Source: Paenibacillus sp. FSL R7-0345 (GTDB lineage Bacteria > Bacillota > Bacilli > Paenibacillales > Paenibacillaceae). Taken from it: 64,000 nt of DNA. Position 1 is the stretch's first letter. The number at the start of each line of letters is the position of its first letter. Position numbers and translations under genes: made by a program. This document shows positions 51,591-60,702 of the stretch, piece by piece. The notes under the pieces were generated by a model. It searched no databases and was not told where the DNA came from. It was given only the letters and a program-made list of their open reading frames with translations. The stretch is taken from NCBI RefSeq assembly GCF_038595055.1, contig NZ_CP152002.1, forward strand, positions 2,834,501-2,898,500, written 5' to 3'.

Positions 51591-51666
51591 TTTAGTCAGA
51601 AGTTAGCTAGGAGTTATCAGAAGTTAGTCAGAAGTTAGTCAGAAGTTAGTCAGAAGTTAGTCAGAG
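51591..51666. repeat. 11-bp tandem repeat
   Basis: About seven copies, some imperfect, of AAGTTAGTCAG directly after the endonuclease stop. The last four are exact. First of three repeat classes in the 697-bp gap before ptsG. Confidence 0.8.
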
Positions 51667-51706
51667 GTGATTGCTGAGTGTGGGTTCTGCTTTTTTTTGG
51701 AGGAAT

Positions 51707-51894
51707 AACTGCACTCTGTACAACTATAATGGACAAATTTTGGGATTTATAGGTAATAACTGCATTCTGTGCAACTAAAATCCGCGAAATTGCTGATAAA
51801 GGCAAAAAACGTGAGGAATAGTTGCACAAAGTGCAGTTAAAATTAATTTTCGAGTTAAAGTAGTATTTTTAGATGTACAAAGTACACTTATTCA
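51707..51894. repeat. Palindromic intergenic element, copy 2
   Basis: Same structure as 20127-20313: cores at 51710, 51761, 51823 and 51874 (spacing 51/62/51), the first two and last two in opposite orientation, arms of about 85 bp that align without gaps. Core example: ACTGCACTCTGTACAACTA. The sequence between cores has diverged from copy 1 while the spacing has not. Confidence 0.8.
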
Positions 51895-52080
51895 GGCTGG
51901 TGGCTGGTGGCTGGTGGCTGGTGGCTGGTGGCTGGTGGCTGGTGGCTGGTGGCTGGTGGCTGGTGGCTGGTGGCTGGTGGCTGGTGGCTGGTGGCTGGTG
52001 GCTGGTGGCTGGTGGCTGGTGGCTGGTGGCTGGTGGCTGGTGGCTGGTGGCTGGTGGCTGGTGGCTGGTGGCTGGTGGCT
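51895..52080. repeat. Heptanucleotide tandem array (GGCTGGT)n
   Basis: About 26.6 uninterrupted copies of GGCTGGT over 186 bp, starting immediately where the palindromic element ends. All frames read WWLVAGG-type repeats and it is not a gene. Lies about 200 bp upstream of ptsG. Confidence 0.95.
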
Positions 52081-52217
52081 GAGTTAGAATTAGTTTGGCA
52101 ACAAGGAAACCGGAGCATCTGGTGCAACAGAATTAACTGGCTCAGCAGATCTGGACGGCCAGATAAAACTTCCCATCCTCCCGCCACCCGTGGTATCCTA
52201 AATGTTGCGTATTCTTT

Positions 52218-52246
52218 TTGACAAAAACTGCTGGAGCGCTTACCAT
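52218..52246 (+). promoter_or_regulatory. Possible promoter of ptsG-ptsI
   Basis: TTGACA (52218-52223), a 17-bp spacer and a weak -10 TACCAT (52241-52246), 29 bp before the start codon. No RAT-terminator pair of the LicT/GlcT type is visible between them, unlike B. subtilis ptsG. Confidence 0.4.
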
Positions 52247-52275
52247 TTAGGATAGTATGAAAGGAGAGGGTCACC

Positions 52276-54159
52276 TTGAATTGGCTCGGATCACTGCAGC
52301 AGCTGGGCAGAGCCATTATGCTTCCCACCATGGTGTTGCCGGCTGCGGCTATTTTGCTGAGTCTGGGCAGCTTACCGTGGTCTGCATGGGGACTTTCTTC
52401 GGTATCTGAAGTGACTACATACGCGGGGCAGGGAATATTTTATTTCATGCCTTATTTGTTTGCTGTGGGCGTTGCCTGGGGATTGTCCAATCAGGCCGGA
52501 CCGGCCGGACTTGCAGCATTAGCGGGAATGTTCACCTATGACCGGATTGTTTCCAATTTGGGAGACGGGCATGTTCAGCCTGCCACGCTCATCGGGATTA
52601 TCCTTGGGATTGTCGCCGGTGTGGCGCATAATAAATTTAAAAATATCAAGCTTCCGGAAGCGATCCAGTTTTTTGGCGGGTCGCGTTTTGTGCTCCTGTT
52701 CATGGGGCTGTTCTCGGCCCTGTTTGCCTGGGTGATGCTAGGCGTGTCGCCGCTGCTCCAGGATGTACTCGATCATTTATTCCGTGATATACAGTCTGCC
52801 GGCGGGTATGGTGTGTTTGTGTACGGGGTGCTGTACAGGGTGCTTACCGCCTTCGGGCTCCATCATATCCTGAACAATGTGTTCTGGTTCCAGCTGGGCA
52901 GCTTCACCACTCCTGACGGCAGTGCGGTCGTGCAGGGAGATTTGCCGCGTTTTTTTGCGGGTGACCCGACTGCAGGCATATTTATGGCCGGACTGTTTCC
53001 GATTATGATGTTTGCCCTGCCGGCGATTGCGCTGGCTATTATTCAGGAAGCGCGTGAGGATCTGAAGCCGAAGATCAAAAAGACTTTTTTGCGTGCCGCG
53101 CTGGTCTGCTTTTTGACCGGGGTATCGGAGCAGATTGAGTTTGCGTTTCTGTTTGCATCCCCGTATCTTTTTGCGGTGCATGTGGTAATGTCGGGTCTTG
53201 CCATGGTGCTGACCTATTTGCTGGGCATTCATCACGGGTTCTCGTATTCAGCGGGAGCGATTGACTTTTTCCTGAATATGCATCTGTCACAGCGTGCCTG
53301 GCTGCTGATTCCGATTGGCATCGGCTATGCGATTGTGTATTATAATCTGTTCCGCTGGGCGATCCGCCGCTTCCAGATCCCGACACCGGGACGTGAGGAA
53401 GGCTCGGAGCTCGGTGACTGGGCAGGCAATATTCCGTATCAGGCTCCGCTTATTCTGGAGGCGCTGGGCGGCAAAGAAAACATCGTCCAGGTGCAGGCCT
53501 GTATCACAAGATTAAGACTAACGGTGCACAACGACCGATATATAGATACAACAGCACTCAAAGGCCTCGGCTCTGCAGGCATTATCAAGCTGGGCGGCGG
53601 CAATGTGCAGGTGGTATTCGGTACTTACTCCGAGCTGATCCGTGAGGAAATTGACAAGCTGATGCTGCGCGATCTGCCGCAGGTGCTGTTCTGTGCCCCG
53701 ATTCAGGGCAGGATGATGCCGATTGAGGAAGTGCCGGATCATATTTTTGCCGCGAAGCTGGTTGGTGACGGGGTTGCCTTTTTTCCGGAAAAAGGAGAGC
53801 TGGTTTCGCCCGTGTTCGGCAAGGTGATGCACGTATACCCTACAATGCATGCAGTAGGCATTTCTACGCCCGAAGGGCTGGAAGTGCTGATGCATATAGG
53901 GATCGATACGTCCCAGCTTAAGGGACCGTTTGAGGCGCTTGTACAGGAAGGCGACAGCGTGGAGCCGGGGCAGCTGCTGGTGCGGTTTGATCTGGCTTAT
54001 CTGCAGGAGCATGCGGCTTCGCTGGCAACACCGATGGTGATCACCAATCCGGACCGTGTCAAATCGTGGAGCTATGCTCCATTCAAAAATGTTAAAAAGG
54101 GGCAGTCATCGGTAATGTCCGTGGTATTACATGAAAGTGTTGGAGGGGTGGAAGCATGA
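52276..54159 (+). CDS. ptsG: PTS glucose-family transporter EIICBA
   Basis: 627 residues in three domains: EIIC membrane domain (about 1-365, ten helices, YLLGIHHGFSYSAGAIDFF), EIIB (about 390-470, phospho-Cys in VQVQACITRLRL) and EIIA (about 490-620, phospho-His in LMHIGIDTSQLKGPF). It imports and phosphorylates a hexose. Glucose and N-acetylglucosamine carriers are close relatives; I keep ptsG as the family name but the sugar is not certain. TTG start with AAGGAGAGG about 8 nt upstream. Stop overlaps the ptsI start. Confidence 0.88.
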   Translation: MNWLGSLQQLGRAIMLPTMVLPAAAILLSLGSLPWSAWGLSSVSEVTTYAGQGIFYFMPYLFAVGVAWGLSNQAGPAGLAALAGMFTYDRIVSNLGDGHVQPATLIGIILGIVAGVAHNKFKNIKLPEAIQFFGGSRFVLLFMGLFSALFAWVMLGVSPLLQDVLDHLFRDIQSAGGYGVFVYGVLYRVLTAFGLHHILNNVFWFQLGSFTTPDGSAVVQGDLPRFFAGDPTAGIFMAGLFPIMMFALPAIALAIIQEAREDLKPKIKKTFLRAALVCFLTGVSEQIEFAFLFASPYLFAVHVVMSGLAMVLTYLLGIHHGFSYSAGAIDFFLNMHLSQRAWLLIPIGIGYAIVYYNLFRWAIRRFQIPTPGREEGSELGDWAGNIPYQAPLILEALGGKENIVQVQACITRLRLTVHNDRYIDTTALKGLGSAGIIKLGGGNVQVVFGTYSELIREEIDKLMLRDLPQVLFCAPIQGRMMPIEEVPDHIFAAKLVGDGVAFFPEKGELVSPVFGKVMHVYPTMHAVGISTPEGLEVLMHIGIDTSQLKGPFEALVQEGDSVEPGQLLVRFDLAYLQEHAASLATPMVITNPDRVKSWSYAPFKNVKKGQSSVMSVVLHESVGGVEA

Positions 54160-55913
54160 TTCAAGGCATAGGCGCTGCAGCAGGTGTAGCTATCGGGAAG
54201 GCCTTTGTCCTGCCTAACTGGGAATGGAGCCTGCCGGACACGCAGGTGAATCCGGTGGATCTGGCCCAGGAATTTGAGCGATTATATGAAGGAATCCGCA
54301 CCTCTAAGGATGAGATTGAATTTATCAAAAAAGAATTTCGCGAGGTCGTAGGGCCGGAGGAGTCCAGCATCTTTGATGCACATCTGGCTATTCTGGATGA
54401 TCCGGTATTTATGAGTGAAATCCGCGGCATTATCGAACGCCAGTATAAAGCGGCCGAGGTGGCTGTCAAGGAGGCTATTGATCATTTTGTGGCCATGTTC
54501 GATCTGTTGGACGATGAATATATGAAGGAACGGGCGGTTGACATCAAGGATGTCGGTAACCGGCTGCTCAAGCATCTGCTGGGGGCACCGGAGGTGACGC
54601 TCCCGTCCGACACACAGCCTTACATTCTGGTGGCGAAGGAGCTGTCCCCATCCCAGCTGGCCCACCTGAACCCGGTCTACGTGTTGGGGATTGTCACTAT
54701 GATGGGCGGCAAAACCTCGCATTCCTCGATCATGGCCCGAGCGCTCGGTATTCCGCTGGTTGCCGGACTTGAGAACAAGCTCAGCAATCCGATCCAGACC
54801 GGTGATATGCTGGCGATGGACGGGGACACCGGCATTGTGCAACTGCATCCGGATGAAGCCACGATCCAGCTGTATGCCGCAAGACGCGAGAAGCAGCAGC
54901 GCAAAAAAGAACAGCTTGAGCTGCTCGCGACGGTGGAAGCTGTCACGAAGGACGGCGTGAATCTGCATCTGGCCGGCAATATCAGCTCGGTTAAGGAGCT
55001 GGATATGGCGCTGAAGTACGGGGCAGAGGGGGTTGGCCTGTTCCGTACGGAATTCCTGTACATGGACCGGCACTCCTTCCCGACAGAGGAAGAGCAGTTT
55101 GAGGTCTACAAGCTGGTTGCGGAGAAGGTCGGCAGCAACAACGTTGTTATCCGTACGCTGGACATCGGTGGGGACAAGCATCTGGATTATTTTCAGCTTC
55201 CTGAGGAGCAGAACCCGTTCCTCGGCTACCGGGCCATCCGTATCAGCCTGGACCGGAAAGACCTGTTCAAAACCCAGCTGACAGCAATCCTGCGTGCCAG
55301 CCATTACGGCAATGTCAAAATTATGTTCCCGATGATCTCCTCTGTTGAAGAGGTTCAGGCGGCTAAAGCGGTATTGGAAGAAGTGAAAACCGAGTTGGAT
55401 CAGCGGGGCATCCCGTATAACCGCAGCATTCCGGTTGGCATCATGATTGAGGTTCCTGCCGCGGTGATGATTGCGGACCTGCTGGCCGAGGAAGTTGATT
55501 TCTTCAGCATCGGCACCAATGATCTGGTGCAGTATGTACTGGCTGTCGACCGGATGAATGAGCAGATCGCCCACATGTATCATCCATATCATCCGGCAGT
55601 CCTGCGTATGATCCGCATGACCGTACAGGCGGCGCGCGGCGCAGGCATCAACGTCAGCGTCTGCGGCGAGCTGGCGGCGGATGAACGTTCGCTGCCGCTC
55701 TGGCTGGAGCTTGGCATCAGCAACCTCAGCATGTCGCCGCAGGCGCTGCTGCGGGTGAAGCACCGCACGCTTAATACGCTGGCTTCCGATGCCAGAGAGA
55801 CAGCCAAAGCCTGCTTCCGCTACAAGACGAGCCTGGAGACCGAAGAGTTGCTCGGCGCATTTGCCGGTCTGCGCGGAATAGCAGGCGAAGCCATAAAAGA
55901 AAAGACATCGTAG
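54156..55913 (+). CDS. ptsI: PTS enzyme I (PEP-protein phosphotransferase)
   Basis: 585 residues, full length. The phospho-His is in GGKTSHSSIMARAL near residue 188; the PEP-binding barrel has DIGGDKHLDYF, GLFRTEFLYM, SIGTNDLVQYVLAVDR and the Cys in VCGELAAD. It passes phosphate from PEP to HPr. Its ATG overlaps the ptsG stop. Unlike the common ptsG-ptsH-ptsI order, no ptsH lies between them or anywhere in the window, so HPr must be encoded elsewhere. Confidence 0.93.
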   Translation: MIQGIGAAAGVAIGKAFVLPNWEWSLPDTQVNPVDLAQEFERLYEGIRTSKDEIEFIKKEFREVVGPEESSIFDAHLAILDDPVFMSEIRGIIERQYKAAEVAVKEAIDHFVAMFDLLDDEYMKERAVDIKDVGNRLLKHLLGAPEVTLPSDTQPYILVAKELSPSQLAHLNPVYVLGIVTMMGGKTSHSSIMARALGIPLVAGLENKLSNPIQTGDMLAMDGDTGIVQLHPDEATIQLYAARREKQQRKKEQLELLATVEAVTKDGVNLHLAGNISSVKELDMALKYGAEGVGLFRTEFLYMDRHSFPTEEEQFEVYKLVAEKVGSNNVVIRTLDIGGDKHLDYFQLPEEQNPFLGYRAIRISLDRKDLFKTQLTAILRASHYGNVKIMFPMISSVEEVQAAKAVLEEVKTELDQRGIPYNRSIPVGIMIEVPAAVMIADLLAEEVDFFSIGTNDLVQYVLAVDRMNEQIAHMYHPYHPAVLRMIRMTVQAARGAGINVSVCGELAADERSLPLWLELGISNLSMSPQALLRVKHRTLNTLASDARETAKACFRYKTSLETEELLGAFAGLRGIAGEAIKEKTS

Positions 55914-55950
55914 AATGAAGCAGCGGATAACCGATTCGCTGAATTGCAGG

Positions 55951-55975
55951 GTCCGGCGGATACGCCGGGCTTTTT
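55951..55975 (+). terminator. Terminator after ptsI
   Basis: CCGGCG and CGCCGG form a short GC-rich stem (55953-55968) with a 4-nt loop, followed by GC and five T. Confidence 0.7.
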
Positions 55976-56014
55976 GCGTTATCTGGGTGCTTGAAAATTG
56001 ACTTGAAAAATAAG

Positions 56015-56041
56015 TAAAACCGTTTCCGGGCTACGTTAGTC
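56015..56041 (+). promoter_or_regulatory. Possible ECF-type promoter of the sigma gene
   Basis: TAAAAC at 56015-56020, then 17 bp, then AGTC at 56038-56041; this resembles the TGAAAC...CGTC pattern of Firmicute ECF promoters with one mismatch in each box. Autoregulation by the downstream sigma factor is inferred. Confidence 0.4.
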
Positions 56042-56107
56042 AGTATAAATAGAAGTGCAAAGAGATGGTGTGGAAGCTGCACATAAAGGAGGCAGGAATA
56101 GCGGAGA

Positions 56108-56644
56108 ATGGAAAATTTAATGGAGGTTGAACATGTACAGCTGGCTAAAGAGGATGCTCAGGCTTTTATAAGTCTTGTATCTGCACAGAGAAAAATCCTT
56201 TACGGGATCGCATACAGCTACTTCCGGAGCGAGACAGATGCGCTGGAAATGCTGCAGGAAGCGACCTACAGGGCATGGAGCAAGCGTAAAAGCCTGAAAG
56301 ACCCGCAGCGGTTCGCACCCTGGATCACACGTATATTGATTAACTGCTGCAACGATGAAATGAAGCGGAGGAAGCGGATCGTTTCTGTGAAAACAGCCGA
56401 TGTCCCAAGCGGGGAAGTCATGGTAATGACCAGTGACCGTAAGCTGGATATGGAGCAGGCGCTAGACAGTGTCAAGCTGAAATACCGGCAGGTGATCGTG
56501 CTGAAGTACTACCGTGACATGACGTTGACTGAAATTGCTGAGGTACTGGACAAGCCGGAGGGGACGGTCAAGACCTGGCTGAACAAAGGGCTGAAGCAGC
56601 TGCGCAATAAAATGAAGGGAGGGGCTGCGCATGGCTGGCAGTGA
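56108..56644 (+). CDS. ECF-type RNA polymerase sigma factor
   Basis: 178 residues with sigma region 2 (about 25-90, KILYGIAYSYFRSETDALEM, then the -10-recognition helix) and region 4 (about 120-170, YRQVIVLKYYRDMTLTEIAE then PEGTVKTWLNKGLKQLR). Belongs to the SigV/SigW-like group. AAAGGAGG lies about 15 nt before the ATG, rather far; a second ATG is at 56120. It overlaps the start of the anti-sigma gene by 14 bp, so the two are made together. The regulon is not predictable. Confidence 0.9.
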   Translation: MENLMEVEHVQLAKEDAQAFISLVSAQRKILYGIAYSYFRSETDALEMLQEATYRAWSKRKSLKDPQRFAPWITRILINCCNDEMKRRKRIVSVKTADVPSGEVMVMTSDRKLDMEQALDSVKLKYRQVIVLKYYRDMTLTEIAEVLDKPEGTVKTWLNKGLKQLRNKMKGGAAHGWQ

Positions 56645-58037
56645 GGAGAAGCTGTTAGAGGAATATTTTAATGGAATATCGGCGGAGCTGGAGGGTATTT
56701 CGGAGGTCAAAATGAATGCAGCGATACGTAGTGGAATGTCAGGACCTGCCCGCTACCGCATATCTGCCGGTAATCGGTTTTCGGTGAGTATAGCCGTAGT
56801 ATTAGCAGCTGTAATGCTGTTTACGATTCCCCGGATTGCTAAACCGGCAGGTACGCAAAGTGCCCAAGCGCCGTCTGCTCCGTTTCAGGTAGAGGATAGG
56901 CTCACAGCCCACTTATGGAATTCTATAAACAATACTACAATTTCAACGGCTATAGAAGCGGGGCGGGTACAGCCCGTCAGCGGCGTTTCAGCGCAGCAGA
57001 ATGGATTTATACTGACAGTAGACGGCATTGCCGCAGACCGGAAAGGGATTCTGATATTGTATTCACTGCAAAACAATACGGATCAGAAAGCTCTTGTTAA
57101 TTCTCTTCATCTTGAAGGAAAGGGGTATTCCTCTTTAAATTATCCGTACGGCTGGTCTTTAAATGTCAGGGATGTCCCGGCAGGCATTACACTCGGTTAT
57201 GAAATATTGCAGTGGGCCGGAGGCTTCAGCTCGCTGCCGGAAGAAGTTTCTCTCGAACTGAGTCTTGGTGAAAACAAACCGGGTACTAAAGCTGCCGGAG
57301 ATAAGCCGTTGGCTGAACTATCTGTTCCTATTACTCTGGACAAGGAAAAGATGGCTCAAGCCGGTGAGCTTAACACTATAAACAAAACGCTGACTGTAGG
57401 CGGACAGGAAATCTTCATCAAGGATGTGTATACTGCTCCAACGGGCATTTATCTGGAGCCTGCTTACAGTGAGCAAAATACCAAACAGATCTTTTCCCTG
57501 ATTAATCCGCGTTTTTTACTGGGAGGTAACGGTAATTTTACAAGCTTCAGCCCGGTGCGCACATTGGTAGCAGAGGGCCAGGAGATTCTGGTATTCGGAA
57601 ACGACAGCCGTTCCACTGAGCCGCTTAAACTGCAGCTCGACGGTATTTTGGCGCTGGATAAGGAGGCAATGAAAGTGGTTATTGATACGGAAAAGCAGCA
57701 GGTCATCAAAGCGCCTGACCATAATTTAACCGTGTCCATGTACACTACTGAAAGAGGAACAACCATGATTCTGAATCATTACTCGGCTCCGGGAAAGAAA
57801 AAATTCTATAACTCCTTAATATTTGACGGTAAGTTTACCGATTCAAAAGGTCAGATTCATTCATCCCAAGACTTGTATGACATTCCGCCGTATCAGGCGT
57901 CAGCGGACCAGAAGTCCATCCCGGTGCTAAATTACGTAGGGTTAGGCAGCAATAAGTACGCCCAGCCGCTGACCTTCACCATAACCAGCTATCCGGCTCC
58001 AATTAATGAGAAGGTATTCCTCACGGTCCGCGACTAG
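56631..58037 (+). CDS. Membrane anti-sigma factor (DUF4179/DUF5643-like)
   Basis: 468 residues. A short cytoplasmic N-terminus (about 1-45) that would bind the sigma factor, one transmembrane helix (about 48-66, SVSIAVVLAAVMLFTIPRIA), and a large extracellular part with an DUF4179-like segment (about 88-185) followed by beta-rich domains. The location right behind an ECF sigma gene and the overlapping frames support an anti-sigma role. The signal sensed outside is unknown. Confidence 0.85.
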   Translation: MAGSEEKLLEEYFNGISAELEGISEVKMNAAIRSGMSGPARYRISAGNRFSVSIAVVLAAVMLFTIPRIAKPAGTQSAQAPSAPFQVEDRLTAHLWNSINNTTISTAIEAGRVQPVSGVSAQQNGFILTVDGIAADRKGILILYSLQNNTDQKALVNSLHLEGKGYSSLNYPYGWSLNVRDVPAGITLGYEILQWAGGFSSLPEEVSLELSLGENKPGTKAAGDKPLAELSVPITLDKEKMAQAGELNTINKTLTVGGQEIFIKDVYTAPTGIYLEPAYSEQNTKQIFSLINPRFLLGGNGNFTSFSPVRTLVAEGQEILVFGNDSRSTEPLKLQLDGILALDKEAMKVVIDTEKQQVIKAPDHNLTVSMYTTERGTTMILNHYSAPGKKKFYNSLIFDGKFTDSKGQIHSSQDLYDIPPYQASADQKSIPVLNYVGLGSNKYAQPLTFTITSYPAPINEKVFLTVRD

Positions 58038-58058
58038 TGGCAGTACATTAAACCGCAA

Positions 58059-58099
58059 CAAGCCCTAAACCTCAACAGCAGATGAGGCAGGGCTTGTTT
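58059..58099 (+). terminator. Terminator after sigma/anti-sigma operon
   Basis: CAAGCCCT (58059-58066) with AGGGCTTG (58089-58096), and an inner CCTCA/TGAGG stem, followed by TTT. It could also serve the convergent PfpI gene, since an A-rich stretch flanks it. Confidence 0.7.
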
Positions 58100-58126
58100 A
58101 TCTTTCATAAAAAATAACCTGTACGC

Positions 58127-58651
58127 TTATTCCCCGGCTAATGCATCACAGAAAGCTTTGCCGTATGGCGGGAGATCTGGCGGACGGCGGGCAGAAATAA
58201 TGTGACCGTCGGTCACAACTGCTTCATCTTTCCAGATGGCTCCGGCATTCTCCATATCATCACGGATGCCCGGTGTGGAGGTTACGGTTACGCCGTCGAG
58301 AATTTTGGCGGAAATCAGGACCCAGCCGGCATGGCAGATCTGGCCGATCGGCTTCTTGGCTGCGTTGAAATCCTGCACGAGCTTCAGTACTGCGCTGTAA
58401 CGGCGGATTTTATCTGGCGCCCAGCCGCCCGGTACAAGAATGCCGTCATAATCGGCTGCTTTCAGATCATCCCAGGAATATTCGGCAGTAGCAGGCACGC
58501 CGTATTTACCGGTGTAGGTTTTACCTTTTTCAAGACCAGCCAGATGGACCTCGGCGCCTTCTTCGCGCACCCGGTATACCGGATACCACAGCTCCAGATC
58601 CTCGAACTCCTCATCAACCAGCGCGATCACTTTTTTACCGGATAATCTCAT
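58127..58651 (-). CDS. DJ-1/PfpI-type protein (general stress protein 18-like)
   Basis: 174 residues. The nucleophile Cys is in IGQICHAGWVL (about residue 106), and Glu in DEEFEDLELWYPV and the end IISARRPPDLPPYG match the PfpI/YfkM branch, whose members act as proteases, deglycases or chaperones in stress. Single gene, convergent with the anti-sigma gene. The exact activity is not settled for this branch. Confidence 0.9.
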   Translation of the reverse strand: MRLSGKKVIALVDEEFEDLELWYPVYRVREEGAEVHLAGLEKGKTYTGKYGVPATAEYSWDDLKAADYDGILVPGGWAPDKIRRYSAVLKLVQDFNAAKKPIGQICHAGWVLISAKILDGVTVTSTPGIRDDMENAGAIWKDEAVVTDGHIISARRPPDLPPYGKAFCDALAGE

Positions 58652-58858
58652 TGTCAGCAGCTCCCTTCACATCTCAATATCCTGTCCATTCTATCAAATT
58701 TAAAATATGAAGTCATCTTTTCATAAACATTACTTTGCTTTATTTCCAAATAAATCATTTAATGCAAATCGGAAGGAGTTTGCGCGATAAAGGTCGAATA
58801 TAGCTATGAAAAGGCAGGTGTCTGTGTTTTTCAATATTTTTAGCCTGAGGTGTAGGAG

Positions 58859-59311
58859 ATGTTAAAAGATAATCTGGTTAAAAAGTCATGCGGCTGCGGC
58901 GGTATCATGACCATACATATGCACACGCTGCTATACAGCGCGAAGATCAAAATTACCCATGTCCCGGTCTATACCTGTGGAGAGTGCACCCGTTATGAGC
59001 CTCTGCCGTCCATTAAAAAGGAGCTGGGCAAGCTGATCGGTGAACTGGGCAAGGCCATTCCCGGGCGAAAGCTGTCTTTTGCCGAACGGAATGAGTGGGC
59101 GAGTGTGCTGAAGGAGGTCCTCAGTGCAGGCGAATTCCCCGGCGGGTTCAATGAACTGGAGGAGAGCATCCGCAAAGCCGCGGAGGCCAGGATCGATGTG
59201 CTGCTTGATGTATACCGTCTGGCTGTAGAGCTTTCCGACCTGAAATGGATGGAAGAAACTGGCATTAGACTAGCGCAATTGGCAATTCAGTTGGCAGAAA
59301 GTACGAAATGA
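58859..59311 (+). CDS. Protein with N-terminal Cys cluster (zinc-finger-like), unknown role
   Basis: 150 residues. CGCGG near residue 12 and YTCGEC near residue 39 could hold one zinc, as in YgiT-type fingers. The rest is helical (GKLIGELGKAIPGRKLSFAE, then EARIDVLLDVYRLAVELSD). AGGTGTAGGAG directly precedes the ATG. It stands alone upstream of ccpA. Not recognised as a named family; a DNA- or protein-binding role is a guess. Confidence 0.68.
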   Translation: MLKDNLVKKSCGCGGIMTIHMHTLLYSAKIKITHVPVYTCGECTRYEPLPSIKKELGKLIGELGKAIPGRKLSFAERNEWASVLKEVLSAGEFPGGFNELEESIRKAAEARIDVLLDVYRLAVELSDLKWMEETGIRLAQLAIQLAESTK

Positions 59312-59585
59312 AAAGATTTTTCTGCAAAAAAGATGAAAAATTTTCACGAATGTTGGATTTTTCACGGACTTTTTGTTACGATAGTAACAGGTTCATTATT
59401 TGTGCAAAATGAACGACCTGAATTTGCTGATAAAAGACAAATAACTTCATTATTTCCTTGGACTTTTGTACCGGTGAAAGAATTTGAAAGGAAAATGAAG
59501 CGTTATCATTGCACAATTGTACAAAGTATCGTATCATAATTTTAATTAGTCGAACGATAAAATTTATCGCAATGGAGAGAGTAAT

Positions 59586-60596
59586 TTGACGGTAACCATT
59601 TACGATGTAGCTCGCGAAGCAGGCGTATCTATGGCTACGGTATCACGGGTTGTGAATAATAACCCCAACGTGAAGCCGCAGACCCGGAAGAAGGTATTTG
59701 AAGCAATTGAACGTTTGGGCTATCGTCCAAATGCCGTGGCGAGAGGTCTCGCCAGCAAGAAAACAACAACCGTAGGGGTTGTTATCCCCGATATCTCTAA
59801 CTCGATTTTTGCGGAAATTGCCCGCGGGATTGAAGATATCGCAAACATGTATCATTACAATATCATTTTGTGTAATGCGGACAAACGCAAGGAGAAGGAG
59901 ATCCGTGTTATTAACACACTCCTGGAGAAACAGGTTGACGGGCTGCTCTTCATGGGCGGAACAGTAACCGAAGAGCATATCCAGGCGTTCCAGACCTCCG
60001 CAGTTCCAATCGTATTGTGCGCAACACGAGATGAGAAGGGAACCTATCCTTCGGTTGATATCGACCACGAGACTGCAGCTTTTGATGCTGTGAATACGCT
60101 TATCCGCCACGGACACCGTGAGATTGCGATGATCAGCGGAACACTGCAGGATCCTGCCAACGGCTATGCCCGGTTCCAGGGTTATAAGAAGGCACTGGAA
60201 GCGGCGGGAATTGAGTATCAGGAAGACCTGGTGCGCATCGGTAACTACCGTTACGAATCCGGTGTCGAAGCGATGAAGTATTTCCTGGGCCTCAAGAAGA
60301 AGCCTACGGCAATCTTTGCTGCAACAGACGAAATGGCGATTGGCGCCATCCACAGCATTCAGGATGAAGGCCTGAAGGTTCCGGATGATTTCTCAATCAT
60401 CAGTGTGGACAATATCCGCATGGCTTCCATGGTTCGTCCGCTGCTGACTACTGTAGCACAGCCGATGTATGATCTGGGTGCGGTAGCAATGAGACTTTTG
60501 ACCAAGCTGATGAAGAAGGAGACGGTTGAGAATCCGCGGGTTATTTTGCCGCATGAAACGATTCTCCGTTTGTCCGTCAACCATGTCAACAAGTAA
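59586..60596 (+). CDS. ccpA: Catabolite control protein A
   Basis: 336 residues, LacI/GalR family. The DNA-binding start [21 protein letters not shown] and hinge [20 protein letters not shown] are those of CcpA, and the length is standard. With HPr-Ser-P it binds cre sites to repress or activate carbon genes. TTG start with TGGAGAG about 8 nt upstream. In B. subtilis ccpA also lies near acuA/acsA; here mtnN is between them. A cre-like site lies in the acuA-acsA gap 1.5 kb downstream. Confidence 0.95.
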   Translation: MTVTIYDVAREAGVSMATVSRVVNNNPNVKPQTRKKVFEAIERLGYRPNAVARGLASKKTTTVGVVIPDISNSIFAEIARGIEDIANMYHYNIILCNADKRKEKEIRVINTLLEKQVDGLLFMGGTVTEEHIQAFQTSAVPIVLCATRDEKGTYPSVDIDHETAAFDAVNTLIRHGHREIAMISGTLQDPANGYARFQGYKKALEAAGIEYQEDLVRIGNYRYESGVEAMKYFLGLKKKPTAIFAATDEMAIGAIHSIQDEGLKVPDDFSIISVDNIRMASMVRPLLTTVAQPMYDLGAVAMRLLTKLMKKETVENPRVILPHETILRLSVNHVNK

Positions 60597-60618
60597 GAAT
60601 TTGTTATAGCCGTTCATA

Positions 60619-60641
60619 GAAAGCTCCTTCGGGAGCTTTTT
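60619..60641 (+). terminator. Terminator after ccpA
   Basis: AAAGCTCC and GGAGCTTT form a perfect 8-bp stem with a TTCG tetraloop, followed by TT. Confidence 0.85.
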
Positions 60642-60702
60642 ATGTTGCCTGGCTAATGTCTGGCAGATGCTCGTAGAAGCGGAATTAATGGAGGGGTACA
60701 TA

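Noticed and set aside
52231..52245. cre site in the ptsG promoter (TGGAGCGCTTACC)
   Set aside because: Too many mismatches to the cre consensus in the central CG and flanks.
51873..52331. WWLVAGG- and TSHQPPA-type repeat proteins
   Set aside because: Translation of a 7-bp repeat in every frame; not supported by start signals.
54282..55763. 493-residue open frame antisense to ptsI
   Set aside because: Shadow of ptsI; the sense frame has all enzyme I motifs.
59333..59539. 68-residue frame upstream of ccpA
   Set aside because: A/T-rich leader with codon usage unlike the neighbours and no good ribosome binding site.
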